DNA of 64,000 bases, taken from NCBI RefSeq assembly GCF_029887935.1, contig NZ_JARXRO010000010.1, forward strand, positions 291-64,290, in the 5' to 3' direction. The translations under genes and the position numbers were made by a program. The notes under the pieces were generated by a model. It had not been told where the DNA came from and ran no database searches. It was given only the letters and a program-made list of their open reading frames with translations. This stretch comes from Luteimonas kalidii (GTDB lineage: Bacteria > Pseudomonadota > Gammaproteobacteria > Xanthomonadales > Xanthomonadaceae). Shown here one piece after another: positions 17,945 through 26,547 of this stretch. Each line of letters starts with the position of its first letter. Position 1 is the stretch's first letter.

Positions 17945-17959
17945 GGCCACACTGTGGCC
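17945..17959. promoter_or_regulatory. 15-bp dyad upstream of the bufferin operon
   Basis: GGCCACA-C-TGTGGCC is a perfect inverted repeat with a one-base centre, 128 bp upstream of the precursor start at 18088. The 288-bp phoU-precursor gap holds no other clear signal. It may be an operator for the following operon, but no regulator is identified. Confidence 0.3.
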
Positions 17960-18087
17960 GGCGGCGTCCGGCCGCGTCACGCTCCCCGCCGCCACCGGCA
18001 CCCCGGTGCGTGTCGCGTGCCGCAGCCCACGATCCCGCCCCGTCTTCATCCGTTCGCGGAGCGATCCGCCACCCGAAGGAATCCGTC

Positions 18088-18513
18088 ATGACCCAGTCCA
18101 GCCACAAACCCGCCGCCGTCGCCATCGGAACCGCGCTCGCCGGCGGCCTGCTGCTGTCCGGATCGGCATTCGCCGTCACCCCGCTCGCGCAGGGCTACCT
18201 GCTCGGCGCGCAGGACGCCGCCACCGCCGAGGCCAAGGCGCACGAAGGCCAGTGCGGCGGCGACAAGGCCAAGTCCGAAGGCAAGTGTGGCGAAGGCAAG
18301 TGCGGGATGGAGAAGGCCGACACCGACAAGGACGGCCGCATCTCGCGCGCCGAGTTCGACGCCGCCCACCCCGACAAGGCCGACAAGTTCGCCGGCATCG
18401 ACGCCAACGCCGACGGCTTCATCGACCAGGCCGAACACGATGCGCATTCGGCCGCGCGCAAGACCGACATGGAAGGCAAGTGCGGCGAGGGCAAGTGCGG
18501 CGGCGCCGCCTGA
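18088..18513 (+). CDS. EF-hand bufferin-like RiPP precursor (BufA/HvfA type)
   Basis: Probable secreted, post-translationally modified metal-binding peptide. The 141 residues have a signal peptide (about 1-29, ending SAFA). Five cysteines follow (56, 67, 72, 132, 137). Four of them lie in two identical EGKCGEGKCG blocks at 64-73 and 129-138. Two perfect EF-hand loops lie between the blocks: D78 to E89 (DTDKDGRISRAE) and D105 to E116 (DANADGFIDQAE). EGKCG cysteines next to a DUF692 enzyme are the hallmark of bufferin/HvfA precursors, in which the cysteines become copper-binding heterocycles. The EF-hand pair adds a likely calcium site. GAAGGA precedes the ATG. Modification is inferred, not shown. 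Confidence 0.8.
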   Translation: MTQSSHKPAAVAIGTALAGGLLLSGSAFAVTPLAQGYLLGAQDAATAEAKAHEGQCGGDKAKSEGKCGEGKCGMEKADTDKDGRISRAEFDAAHPDKADKFAGIDANADGFIDQAEHDAHSAARKTDMEGKCGEGKCGGAA

Positions 18514-18536
18514 CGCGCTGACCGCCCCACCCCGCC

Positions 18537-19400
18537 ATGCGCCCCGCCCCGCCGTTGCCGGAGGCGAGCGCGGGCCTCGGCCTGCGGCGCGGACTGCTGT
18601 CCGCGCTGCAGGCGGCCGACCGGGGTACCTTCGATTTCCTCGAATGCGCGCCCGAGAACTGGATCGGCGTCGGCGGGCGTCTTGGCGCCGCCTTCGACGC
18701 CTTGGCCGAACGCCATCCGGTCACCTGCCACGGCCTGTCGCTGTCGCTGGGTGGCGCCGCGCCGCTGGACGAGACCTTCATCGCCCGCGTCGGCCGCTTC
18801 CTCGACCACCACCGCGTTCCGCTGTACAGCGAACACCTGAGCTGGTGCAGCGACGACGGCCACCTGTACGACCTGCTGCCGCTGCCGTTCACCGAGGAAG
18901 CGGTCGAGCATGTGTCGGCGCGCATCCGGCGCGTCCAGGACCTGCTCGGCCGGCGCATCGCGATCGAGAACGTCAGCTACTACGCCGCGCTGCCGGCCGC
19001 CGGCCACGCCACGCTGGACGAGGCGACGTTCGTCAACGCGGTGCTCGAGCGCGCCGACTGCGGCCTGCTGCTGGACGTGAACAACATCCACGTCAACGCG
19101 ACCAACCACCGTTACGACGCGATGGCGTTCCTGCGCCGCATGCCCTCGGAACGCATCGCCTGCTACCACGTCGCCGGACACCACGACGAGGCCGCGGACC
19201 TGAAGGTCGACACCCACGGCGCCGCGGTGCGCGACTCGGTGTGGGACCTGCTGGCCGAGGCCTATCGCGTGCACGGCGTGCGCCCGACGCTGCTCGAGCG
19301 CGACTTCAATTTCCCCCCGTTCGAACAGCTGCTGGGCGAGGTCGACGGCATCCGCCGCCTGCAGCAGGCCGGCGATCCGGCGCGCCAGGCGCATGGCTGA
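18537..19400 (+). CDS. DUF692 multinuclear non-heme iron oxygenase (BufB/HvfB type)
   Basis: Predicted MNIO enzyme that oxidatively modifies cysteines of the adjacent precursor. The 287 residues form a TIM-barrel-type DUF692 protein with family motifs in order: [57 protein letters not shown] and LLERD. The His, Glu, Asp and Asn residues of these motifs are the usual iron ligands. It follows the precursor by 23 bp and overlaps the DUF2063 gene by 8 bp, matching bufB/hvfB order. Family assignment is strong; the exact chemistry is inferred. Confidence 0.85.
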   Translation: MRPAPPLPEASAGLGLRRGLLSALQAADRGTFDFLECAPENWIGVGGRLGAAFDALAERHPVTCHGLSLSLGGAAPLDETFIARVGRFLDHHRVPLYSEHLSWCSDDGHLYDLLPLPFTEEAVEHVSARIRRVQDLLGRRIAIENVSYYAALPAAGHATLDEATFVNAVLERADCGLLLDVNNIHVNATNHRYDAMAFLRRMPSERIACYHVAGHHDEAADLKVDTHGAAVRDSVWDLLAEAYRVHGVRPTLLERDFNFPPFEQLLGEVDGIRRLQQAGDPARQAHG

Positions 19401-20178
19401 GTCCACCTCGCGAGCGTCGCTGCGCGAGCAGCAGTTCGCGCTGTCGCGCCACCTGCGCGATCCGGCGACCGGGCCGGCGCCAGCCGGCATCGAGGACCGG
19501 CGCCTGGCGATCTATCGCGACCTGCTCTACAACAACCTGCAGAGCCTGCTGGCCGGCAACTTCCCGGTGATCCGCCGCACCCTCCCCGATGGGGACTGGC
19601 ACGCGCTGGTACGCGCGTTCTACGCCGGCCACCGCTGCCGCACCCCGCTGTTCACCGAGATCGGCCGCGAGTTCGTGCGCTGGCTGGAGGCGCGCATCGA
19701 CGCCGATCCGGGGCTTCCACCGTGGCAGGCGGAACTGGCGCACTACGAATGGGTGGAGCTGGCGCTGCAGATCTCCGACGCCGAGGCCGGGCCGGTCGAC
19801 CCGCTCGAGGGCGATCCCCGGCGCGGGGTGGCGCTGCTTGAGGGGGTTCCGGTGGTGTCGCCCCAGGCCTGGGCACTGGCCTACCGCTGGCCGGTCCACC
19901 GGATCGGGCCCGGCCACCTGCCGCAGACCGCGCCCGAGGCGCCCACCCTGCTGCTGGTGCGCCGCGACGGCGGCGGCGAGGTCCGCTTCGCCGAGCTCTC
20001 GCCGCTGGTGTTCCGTCTGCTCGAACTGCTGCACGGCGGAACCGCGACCGGGCATGGCTGCCTGTGCACACTGGCGCAGGAGGCCGGGCTCGGCCCCGAC
20101 GCGCTGCTCGCCGAGGGCCGCGCCATGCTCGAGCGGCTGCATGCCGAAGGCACGCTGCTGGGCGTGCGCCCCGGCTGA
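19393..20178 (+). CDS. DUF2063 RiPP partner protein (BufC/HvfC type)
   Basis: Partner protein thought to present the precursor peptide to the MNIO enzyme. The 261 residues open with the DUF2063 domain ([14 protein letters not shown], then [25 protein letters not shown]), which characterizes these operons. A C-terminal winged-helix-like region follows (about 190-261). Overlap with the upstream gene indicates co-translation. The DoxX-type membrane gene that often ends such operons is absent here; the next gene is RNase T. Confidence 0.8.
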   Translation: MAESTSRASLREQQFALSRHLRDPATGPAPAGIEDRRLAIYRDLLYNNLQSLLAGNFPVIRRTLPDGDWHALVRAFYAGHRCRTPLFTEIGREFVRWLEARIDADPGLPPWQAELAHYEWVELALQISDAEAGPVDPLEGDPRRGVALLEGVPVVSPQAWALAYRWPVHRIGPGHLPQTAPEAPTLLLVRRDGGGEVRFAELSPLVFRLLELLHGGTATGHGCLCTLAQEAGLGPDALLAEGRAMLERLHAEGTLLGVRPG

Positions 20179-20304
20179 GAACGGGCGCGACGCCGCTCCG
20201 CGGGGCGCCGTTCGCGTTGGCGGTCGCGATACCGCCCCATGTCGCACGGTGCGACGATCGCGGGCCGGATCCTGCGCGAAATGCGCCTCTGCTAGTCTTC
20301 CGCG

Positions 20305-20934
20305 ATGGATCCCGCCGTCGCCCCCAGCCCCGCCGCCAGCCCTCTCGCCAAACGCTTCCGCGGGTACCTGCCGGTGGTGGTGGACGTGGAAACCGGCGGC
20401 TTCGACTGGAACCGCCACGCGCTGCTCGAGATCGCGGTGGTCCCGATCGACGTCGACGCCGATGGCGCGCTGATCCTCGACACCCCCGCGAGCGCGCATG
20501 TGGTGCCCGCGCCGGGGACCCAGATCGACCCGCAGTCGCTGGAAGTGACCGGGATCGACCTCGACCACCCGTTCCGCTTCGCCAAGCCGGAGCGCGAGGC
20601 GCTCGACCACGTGTTCGCCACCGTCCGCGCGGCGGTGAAGAAGCACGGCTGCCAGCGCGCCATCCTGGTCGGCCACAACGCGCACTTCGACCTCAACTTC
20701 GTCAACGCCGCGGTCGCGCGCAGCGGGCACAAGCGCAATCCCTTCCACCCCTTCAGCGTATTCGACACCGTGACCCTGGCCGGCGTGGCCTACGGCCAGA
20801 CCGTGCTGGCGCGCGCCGTGCAGGCCGCGGGGTTCGCGTGGAGCAGCGAGGACGCGCATTCGGCGCTGTACGACGCCGAGCAGACGGCGAAGCTGTTCTG
20901 CAACATCGTCAACGCGTGGCCACCGCGCGCCTGA
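20305..20934 (+). CDS. rnt: Ribonuclease T
   Basis: 3'-5' exoribonuclease of the DEDDh family that trims tRNA and other stable RNA 3' ends. The 209 residues contain [10 protein letters not shown] (first Asp and Glu), [13 protein letters not shown] (second Asp) and the final His/Asp pair in [16 protein letters not shown], plus the RNase T-specific [10 protein letters not shown] segment. Standalone gene preceded by 126 bp without features. Confidence 0.92.
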   Translation: MDPAVAPSPAASPLAKRFRGYLPVVVDVETGGFDWNRHALLEIAVVPIDVDADGALILDTPASAHVVPAPGTQIDPQSLEVTGIDLDHPFRFAKPEREALDHVFATVRAAVKKHGCQRAILVGHNAHFDLNFVNAAVARSGHKRNPFHPFSVFDTVTLAGVAYGQTVLARAVQAAGFAWSSEDAHSALYDAEQTAKLFCNIVNAWPPRA

Positions 20935-21021
20935 TCGCGGCGCCTCGCGCGGTCGCGCCTAGACCCGCTGTGAACATCCTCTGTGCTTGACTGCCGGCAT
21001 CCCTCGAACGGAGATGTCGCG

Positions 21022-21993
21022 ATGCCGATCACACGCGCGAAGGCGAGCCGCCTGCTCAACCAGGCCGAAATGGCGCTCTACGACGACAGCCGCGCGAACG
21101 GTCTGCGCAAGCTCGATTCCCGGGCACTGACGTCGCGGGTCAAGCGCGCACGCACCGCGCGCGACCGGGCGCGCGACCTGGTGCAGAAGCACAAGCTGGC
21201 CTCGCGGGCCCGCACCGGCAGCAAGCGAGGCGGCAGCGGCGAGGCGAACCAGCGCAGCAAGGACAAGGCCGAGCTGATGGCCGACATCCTCAAGCGCTTC
21301 GAACAGCAGCTCAAGGACGTGCAGCGTGCGGAGCGCGACGATGCCAGGGCCGCCGCGAAGCAGGCCAAGGGCAAGTCTGCGACCCGTGCCTCCGCGTCCG
21401 GCAGGGCCAGCGGGCGCGCATCGGCCGCCAAGGCGGCGGGCAGGAAGACGGCTTCCGCGAAGAAGACTGCTGCGAAGACTGGCGCGAAGAAGACTGGCGC
21501 GAAGAGGACTGGCGCGAAGAAGACGGTTACGAAGAAGCCGGTTACGAGGAAGCAGGCTGCGAAGACCGCTGCGCCGAAGAAGGCGAGCGCGGCGGGTAAA
21601 GGTTCCGCGAGCAAGCGGGCTACCCGGACGACGACCGGCGCTGCCCGCGCCACGAAGCCCGCAGCGTCCGGGCGCACGAGGTCCGGGGGCGGATCGACGG
21701 CCGGCAGGAAGGCCTCGCGCAAGCGTCGCATCACGCCCGAGCAGGCGCTGGAGCAGACCCGCGCGCTGCTCGAAGCCAAGCAGGCGCACGATGCCGAGCC
21801 CAAGCCGTGGCAGGACCTGCCTGCCGGCCCGACCGATGCCGGCGAGCCCGGATTCCAGTCCGACGCCGCGGCTCGGCGCGCAAAGCGCCTGCACGCTGCC
21901 GAGGTCCGCCTGCCCGCCAACCAGGGCAGCATCAGCACCCGCGACCGCATCAACCAGGGCAAGCGCGATCATCGCGGCGACACCGGCGACTGA
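21022..21993 (+). CDS. Lys/Ala-rich histone H1-like protein
   Basis: A protein of 323 residues with no recognized enzyme domain. The N-terminal 110 residues look helical (LLNQAEMALYDDSRANGLRKL, coiled-coil-like KRFEQQLKDVQRAERDD). Residues about 115-245 are a low-complexity Lys/Ala/Arg/Thr tail resembling AlgP or eukaryotic H1. The C-terminus is conserved-looking (ITPEQALEQTRALLEAKQ). DNA or RNA binding is likely from charge. The ATG at 21022 is preceded by GGAG; an upstream GTG is less likely. Homologues in Xanthomonads are usually annotated as hypothetical. Confidence 0.75.
   Translation: MPITRAKASRLLNQAEMALYDDSRANGLRKLDSRALTSRVKRARTARDRARDLVQKHKLASRARTGSKRGGSGEANQRSKDKAELMADILKRFEQQLKDVQRAERDDARAAAKQAKGKSATRASASGRASGRASAAKAAGRKTASAKKTAAKTGAKKTGAKRTGAKKTVTKKPVTRKQAAKTAAPKKASAAGKGSASKRATRTTTGAARATKPAASGRTRSGGGSTAGRKASRKRRITPEQALEQTRALLEAKQAHDAEPKPWQDLPAGPTDAGEPGFQSDAAARRAKRLHAAEVRLPANQGSISTRDRINQGKRDHRGDTGD
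21479..21528 (+). repeat. 15-bp tandem repeat coding KTGAK units
   Basis: Three near-perfect copies of a 15-bp unit (ACTGGCGCGAAGAAG) encode repeated KTGAK pentapeptides in the basic tail of the H1-like protein, with degenerate copies on both sides. Because the unit is a multiple of three, copy-number change would alter tail length without frameshift. Confidence 0.6.
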
Positions 21994-21998
21994 TCGAA

Positions 21999-22026
21999 CC
22001 AGCCGCCGGGCCAGCCCGGCGGCTGG
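21999..22026. terminator. Hairpin between convergent genes
   Basis: Perfect 12-bp stem CCAGCCGCCGGG / CCCGGCGGCTGG with a four-base loop, located between the ends of the H1-like gene (plus) and gdx (minus). There is no T run on either side, so it is a terminator candidate by position and stability only. Confidence 0.5.
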
Positions 22027-22028
22027 AC

Positions 22029-22349
22029 TCAGCCGGGCGTCGCGAGCTTGAGTCCGATGATGCCGGCAACGATCAACCCAAGGCTGACCAGCCGGCCCGG
22101 GTTGGCCGGCTCGCCCAGCAGCACGATGCCGAGGATGGCCGTGCCTACCGCGCCCACGCCGACCCAGATCGCGTAGGCCGTCCCCAGCGGCAGCGTCTTC
22201 ATCGCCACGCCGAGCAGCCACAGGCTGACCGCCATCGCGGCCACCGTGCCGAGCGTCGGCCACGGCCGGGTGAAACCGTCGGTGTATTTCAGGCCCACCG
22301 CCCAGCCGACTTCGAACAGGCCGGCGAGCACCAGGATGATCCACGACAT
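22029..22349 (-). CDS. gdx: Guanidinium exporter Gdx (SugE-type SMR protein)
   Basis: Small multidrug resistance family transporter of 106 residues with four membrane helices. The family motif is [19 protein letters not shown] in helix 1, with the conserved Glu14 ([10 protein letters not shown]); [19 protein letters not shown] lies in helix 3. SugE-type members of the Gdx subgroup export guanidinium. The guanidine-II riboswitch directly upstream supports that role over general drug efflux. The ATG at 22349 is preceded by GGAGG. Confidence 0.92.
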   Translation of the reverse strand: MSWIILVLAGLFEVGWAVGLKYTDGFTRPWPTLGTVAAMAVSLWLLGVAMKTLPLGTAYAIWVGVGAVGTAILGIVLLGEPANPGRLVSLGLIVAGIIGLKLATPG

Positions 22350-22370
22350 GGATGACCTCCATCGATCGAT

Positions 22371-22423
22371 GGGGTCGTCCCCGAAACAGAAAAGCGCCGT
22401 CGTCGCGCCGCGGGGTCGTCCCC
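22371..22423 (-). promoter_or_regulatory. Guanidine-II (mini-ykkC) riboswitch
   Basis: On the minus strand, two identical hairpins GGGG-ACGA-CCCC (22423-22412 and 22382-22371) are separated by 29 nt and followed closely by the Shine-Dalgarno GGAGG and the gdx start. Paired stem-loops with ACGR loops are the defining feature of the mini-ykkC/guanidine-II class, which turns on guanidine exporters. The ligand is inferred from class and gene context. Confidence 0.9.
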
Positions 22424-22488
22424 GGTGGCGCCATCGTCGCACGCGGGCCGCGCGGCGGGATGACCCGCGCGCAACCCGGTGTCGGCGG

Positions 22489-22746
22489 TCACCCTCCGCG
22501 CGGACCGGGCGCGCGCACGAGCCGGTAGCTGCACAGCAGCACCCAGCCCACCAGCAGGAAGAACAGCGGCGCCCGGAACGCAAGCCAGGCCGACGGCAGC
22601 AGCGCCGCCGACCCGAGCAATCCGAGCAGCGCCCGCCCGCGGCCGCCGTCCAGGCGCGGCGCGAACGAATGCAGGAACAGCGCCAGCAGCAGCAGGCACG
22701 CGCCCGCCAGCCCCAGCCAGTCCTGCCACAGCAGCGATGTCAGCAT
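22489..22746 (-). CDS. Small membrane protein (CBU_0592-like)
   Basis: An 85-residue membrane protein with three hydrophobic segments ([56 protein letters not shown]), resembling the CBU_0592 family seen in gamma-proteobacteria. Function unknown. It lies between rlmB and gdx on the same strand, 20 bp downstream of rlmB, and probably shares its transcript. Confidence 0.65.
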   Translation of the reverse strand: MLTSLLWQDWLGLAGACLLLLALFLHSFAPRLDGGRGRALLGLLGSAALLPSAWLAFRAPLFFLLVGWVLLCSYRLVRAPGPRGG

Positions 22747-22766
22747 GCCCGGCCTCCTCGCCTTGC

Positions 22767-23525
22767 TCAGCCGCGCTGGCGTACCGCCTCGAACAGCGTC
22801 ACGCCGGCGGCCACCGACACGTTGAGACTCTCCACGCCCGGCGAAGTTTCCACGCCCGGCATCGGAATCGACACCAGCTGGTCGCAGTGCTCGCGGGTCA
22901 GCCGGCGCAGGCCGTCCGCCTCGCCGCCGAGCACCAGCGCTACGTTGCCGGTCAGGTCGAGTGCGTACAGCGAGGCATCGGCGCCGCCCACCAGGCCGTA
23001 GATCCACACCCCGAGCTTCTGCAGCTCCGACAGCGTGCGCGAGAGGTTGGTCACGCGCACCACCGCCACGCGGTCCGCCGCACCGGCCGAGGTCTTGCGC
23101 ACGGTGGCGTTGACCTGCACCGCCTTGTCCTTGGGAATCACCACCGCGGTCGCCCCGGCAGCCGCGGCGCTGCGCAGGCAGGCGCCGAGGTTGTGCGGGT
23201 CCTGCACGCCGTCGAGCACGAGCAACAGCGCGCGGCCCTGCGCCTGTTCCACCAGGCCCGGCAGGTCGCCCTCGTCGAGCGTGGTCGCGGCGGCATAACG
23301 GGCCGCCACGCCCTGGTGGCGGGTCGCGCCGGCCACGCCGTCGAGCGCCTGCTGCGCGACCCGGCGCACGTCGATGTCGCGGCGGCGCGCGAGCTGTTCG
23401 ATCTCGGCCAGGCGCGGGTTCTTCGCGCCCGCCTCCACCAGCACCTCGCGCACGTGATCGGCGTCGTGCTCGACCGCCGAGGCGACCGCGTTGATGCCGA
23501 CGATCCACTGGTTCTGTCTGGACAT
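22767..23525 (-). CDS. rlmB: 23S rRNA (guanosine-2'-O)-methyltransferase RlmB
   Basis: SPOUT-class methyltransferase that modifies G2251 of 23S rRNA. The 252 residues have an N-terminal substrate-binding domain (IVGINAVASAVEHD) and the trefoil-knot domain with LVLDGVQDPHNLGACLRSA, ALVLGGEADGLRRL and SLNVSVAAGVTLFE, motifs 1 to 3 of the SpoU family. The ATG at 23525 gives the usual length. It sits downstream of rnr, a pairing common in gamma-proteobacteria. Confidence 0.93.
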   Translation of the reverse strand: MSRQNQWIVGINAVASAVEHDADHVREVLVEAGAKNPRLAEIEQLARRRDIDVRRVAQQALDGVAGATRHQGVAARYAAATTLDEGDLPGLVEQAQGRALLLVLDGVQDPHNLGACLRSAAAAGATAVVIPKDKAVQVNATVRKTSAGAADRVAVVRVTNLSRTLSELQKLGVWIYGLVGGADASLYALDLTGNVALVLGGEADGLRRLTREHCDQLVSIPMPGVETSPGVESLNVSVAAGVTLFEAVRQRG

Positions 23526-23584
23526 GCGTTCTGGTTCGCGAATTCGAAGGTGGGGCCGGCGCAGGCGGCCGGGCGGGGATTGTC

Positions 23585-23617
23585 GTCGCCGGACCGGCAG
23601 GAATCCAGTCCGGCGAC
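23585..23617 (-). repeat. Stem-loop between rnr and rlmB
   Basis: Perfect 10-bp inverted repeat GTCGCCGGAC / GTCCGGCGAC with a 13-nt loop in the 194-bp gap between rnr and rlmB. No T run follows on the minus strand. It may be a weak terminator or an RNA-processing site. Confidence 0.4.
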
Positions 23618-23719
23618 AGGACATGGCGGCAGCGCGTCACGACCTGGGCGCGGACATCCAGGCGCGACGCTGGCCCCGCCCCGTGCCGCCCCTCGGAGCC
23701 ACGGGCGGACCTCGCCAGG

Positions 23720-26152
23720 TCAGTACTTCTGCTTCTTGCGCTTCGCCGGCTGCCCGCGCGGCGGCGGCGCCTTGGCATCGCGCGATTCGGCCAGGCGGAA
23801 ATCGATCTTGCGCTCCTCCAGGCTGGCCTTGAGCACCACGATCCGCGCGCGGTCGCCAAGCCGGAACTCGCGCGCGGTGCGCTCGCCGGTGAGCGTCTTG
23901 CGCACCGGATCGAAGTGGTAGTAGTCGTTGGGCAGCTGGGTCACGTGCACCAGTCCGTTGACCTTGGACTGGTCGAGCTCGATGAACAGCCCGAAGCTGG
24001 TCACGCCGCTGATGGTGCCCTCGAACTCGCCGCCCACGTGCTGCTCCATCCATGCCGCGCGGTAACGCTCGTCGACTTCGCGTTCGGCCTCGTCGGCGCG
24101 GCGCTCGCGCTCGGAACACTGCAGCGCCAGCGATGCCATCTCGCGCGGGGTGTGGAAGTTCTCGCGCTTGCCGCGCGCCAGCACGTGCTTGATCGCACGG
24201 TGCACCAGCAGGTCTGGATAGCGCCGGATCGGGGAGGTAAAATGCGCGTACGCCTGCAGCGCCAGGCCGAAGTGGCCGATATTCTCCGGCGAGTACACCG
24301 CCTGGCTCTGGCTGCGCAGGATCACCGACTCGAGCAGGGTGGCGTCGGGCCGCTCGCGCACCTTCTTGAGCAGGTTGGCGAAATCCTTGGGCTGCAGCCG
24401 GGCCCAGCCGGGCATGCGCAGCGCGAACTCCTTGAGGAATTCCAGCAGGTCGGCGTACTTGGATTCCGGCGGTTTGTCGTGGATCCGGTACGGCGCCGGA
24501 ATGCCCGCGGCGAGCAGGTACTTCGCCGCCTCGACGTTGGCCGCGATCATGCATTCCTCGATCAGCTTGTGCGCGTCGTTGCGCACCAGCATGCCGGCCT
24601 GGGTGACCTCGCCGCGGTTGTCGAGCACGAACCGCACCTCGGACGATTCGAACTCGATCGCGCCGCGCCGCGCGCGTGCCTTCGCGAGCGCGTGGTACAG
24701 CTGGTGCAGACGTTCGACCTGCGGCATCAGCGCGCCCACCTGCGCGCGCGCCTCCCCGTCGCCCTCGCCCACCGCCTTCCACACCTGGGTGTAGGTCAGG
24801 CGAGCGTGCGAGTTCATCACCGCCTGGTAGAACTCGGACTCCACCACCTCTCCGTCGCGGTCGACCTGCATGTCGCAAACGAAGCACAGGCGGTCGACCT
24901 TTGGTTTGAGCGAGCAGATCCCGTTGGACAGCGTCTCGGGCAGCATCGGCACCACGAAGCCGGGGAAGTACACGCTGGTCGCGCGCAGCTGCGCCTCGTC
25001 GTCGAGCGGCGTGCCCGGACGCACGTAGCTGGAGACGTCGGCGATCGCGACCACCAGCCGGAAGCCGCGGCCGTTGGGCTCGCAGTACACCGCGTCGTCG
25101 AAGTCCTTCGCATCCTCGCCGTCGATGGTCACCAGCGGCAGCGCGCGCAGGTCGACACGGCCGGCGGCGGTGGCGGCATCGACCTCCAGCGGCACCGCCG
25201 AGGCCTCGGCCAGCACCTCGGGCGGAAATTCGTGCGGCAGTTCGTGGCCGTGGATCGCCGCCTCGACCACCAGTGACGGGGTCAGCGCATCGCCGAGCAC
25301 CGCCAGCACCTTGCCGATCGGCGGCCTGCGCTCATCGGCCGGGGTGGTGATCTCGCACACCACCAGCTGCCCGTGCTGCGCCTCCAGTCGCGCGTCGGAC
25401 GGGACCTGGATGTTGCGCTGGATGCGGCGGTCGTCGGGCACGACGTAGCTGATGCCCGACTCCACCGTGAAGCGCCCGATCAGCCGGTTGAGCCGGCGCT
25501 CGAGCACTTCGACGATCGCGCCCTCGCGGCGGCCGCGCCGGTCCAGGCCGGTGACGCTGGCCATGGCGCGGTCGCCATGCATCACCTTGCGCATCTGTGC
25601 CGGCGGCAGGAACAGGTCGTCGCCGACGCCGCGATCGGGGCGCAGGAAGCCGAAGCCGTCCGGGTTGGCGATCACCGTGCCGGAGATCAGGTCGAGCTGC
25701 TCGGCCGGGACGTAGCCGCCGCGGCGGTTCTGCAGCAACTGGCCGTCGCGCACCATCGCGCCGAGACGCTTGCCCAGCGCGTCGGCGCGATCGGGGGCTG
25801 CGAGGTCGAGCTGTTCGGCCAGCATCTCGGCGGTGAGCGGGCCGTCGGCCGCCGAAAGCAGGTGCAGGATCGCCTCGCGGCTGGCGATCGGTCGCTCGTA
25901 GCGCTCCGCCTCGCGCTGCGCATGCGGGTCCTGGAAGCCGCTTCCGCCCGATCCGCGCTCCCTGCGCCTTGCGCCGCCGGCGGATTTCGCGGTGGCCGCA
26001 ACCTCCGGCATCCAGCCCGGCGTGGACGCCGTCTTGCGGCGGCTGTCGCCGCCCCGTCCGCCCTGCGGACCTTTTCCGGACGCGGGCGTACCGCCCCGTC
26101 CCGTGCCGCGGCCGCTGCCGCGCTTGCGTGGAGTTTTCGTCATCCGCGGCAT
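23720..26152 (-). CDS. rnr: Ribonuclease R
   Basis: Processive 3'-5' exoribonuclease of the RNB family acting on structured RNA. The roughly 810 residues comprise an Arg/Gly-rich N-terminal extension (about 1-85) and a winged-helix region (REAILHLLSAADGPLTAEML). Cold-shock domains follow (TVIANPDGFGFLRPD), then the RNB catalytic domain with the Asp cluster DGEDAKDFDDAVYCE. A C-terminal S1 domain (EFEGTISGVTSFGLFIELD) and a Lys-rich tail end the protein. Start could be 26152 or 26143. A longer upstream frame would run into tRNA-Leu and is rejected. Confidence 0.93.
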   Translation of the reverse strand: MPRMTKTPRKRGSGRGTGRGGTPASGKGPQGGRGGDSRRKTASTPGWMPEVAATAKSAGGARRRERGSGGSGFQDPHAQREAERYERPIASREAILHLLSAADGPLTAEMLAEQLDLAAPDRADALGKRLGAMVRDGQLLQNRRGGYVPAEQLDLISGTVIANPDGFGFLRPDRGVGDDLFLPPAQMRKVMHGDRAMASVTGLDRRGRREGAIVEVLERRLNRLIGRFTVESGISYVVPDDRRIQRNIQVPSDARLEAQHGQLVVCEITTPADERRPPIGKVLAVLGDALTPSLVVEAAIHGHELPHEFPPEVLAEASAVPLEVDAATAAGRVDLRALPLVTIDGEDAKDFDDAVYCEPNGRGFRLVVAIADVSSYVRPGTPLDDEAQLRATSVYFPGFVVPMLPETLSNGICSLKPKVDRLCFVCDMQVDRDGEVVESEFYQAVMNSHARLTYTQVWKAVGEGDGEARAQVGALMPQVERLHQLYHALAKARARRGAIEFESSEVRFVLDNRGEVTQAGMLVRNDAHKLIEECMIAANVEAAKYLLAAGIPAPYRIHDKPPESKYADLLEFLKEFALRMPGWARLQPKDFANLLKKVRERPDATLLESVILRSQSQAVYSPENIGHFGLALQAYAHFTSPIRRYPDLLVHRAIKHVLARGKRENFHTPREMASLALQCSERERRADEAEREVDERYRAAWMEQHVGGEFEGTISGVTSFGLFIELDQSKVNGLVHVTQLPNDYYHFDPVRKTLTGERTAREFRLGDRARIVVLKASLEERKIDFRLAESRDAKAPPPRGQPAKRKKQKY

Positions 26153-26231
26153 GGTACACGCGGCCGGTCGGCGGCCCGTGCACGGACGCGTTGACTTTGG
26201 CGCAGACGCACCGCAACATACGCGGCCACCT

Positions 26232-26316
<85 letters not shown>

Positions 26317-26357
26317 GATCGCGACCTCGGACCCCTCGGGTCCGGTCGCAGACAAGA

Positions 26358-26379
26358 CCCCGCCTGGTGCGGGGTTTTT
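26358..26379 (+). terminator. Intrinsic terminator of tRNA-Leu
   Basis: Stem CCCCGC / GCGGGG with a five-base loop (CTGGT) followed by five T, 42 bp downstream of the tRNA end. A standard rho-independent terminator for the tRNA transcript. Confidence 0.85.
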
Positions 26380-26547
26380 CATGTCCGCCATCCGTCGCCG
26401 CGGCCACGGTGCCGGGTGCTCCCGGCTGGACCTTGCGTCGACGCTCGCGCTCCTCGGAACCGGGATCGCGCCGGCACCGGATGCCTTGACCCACCGGTCA
26501 CGACCGGCGGCGCAGCATCGGGCGGGATCCTTCGAAGGAGATCCGCG

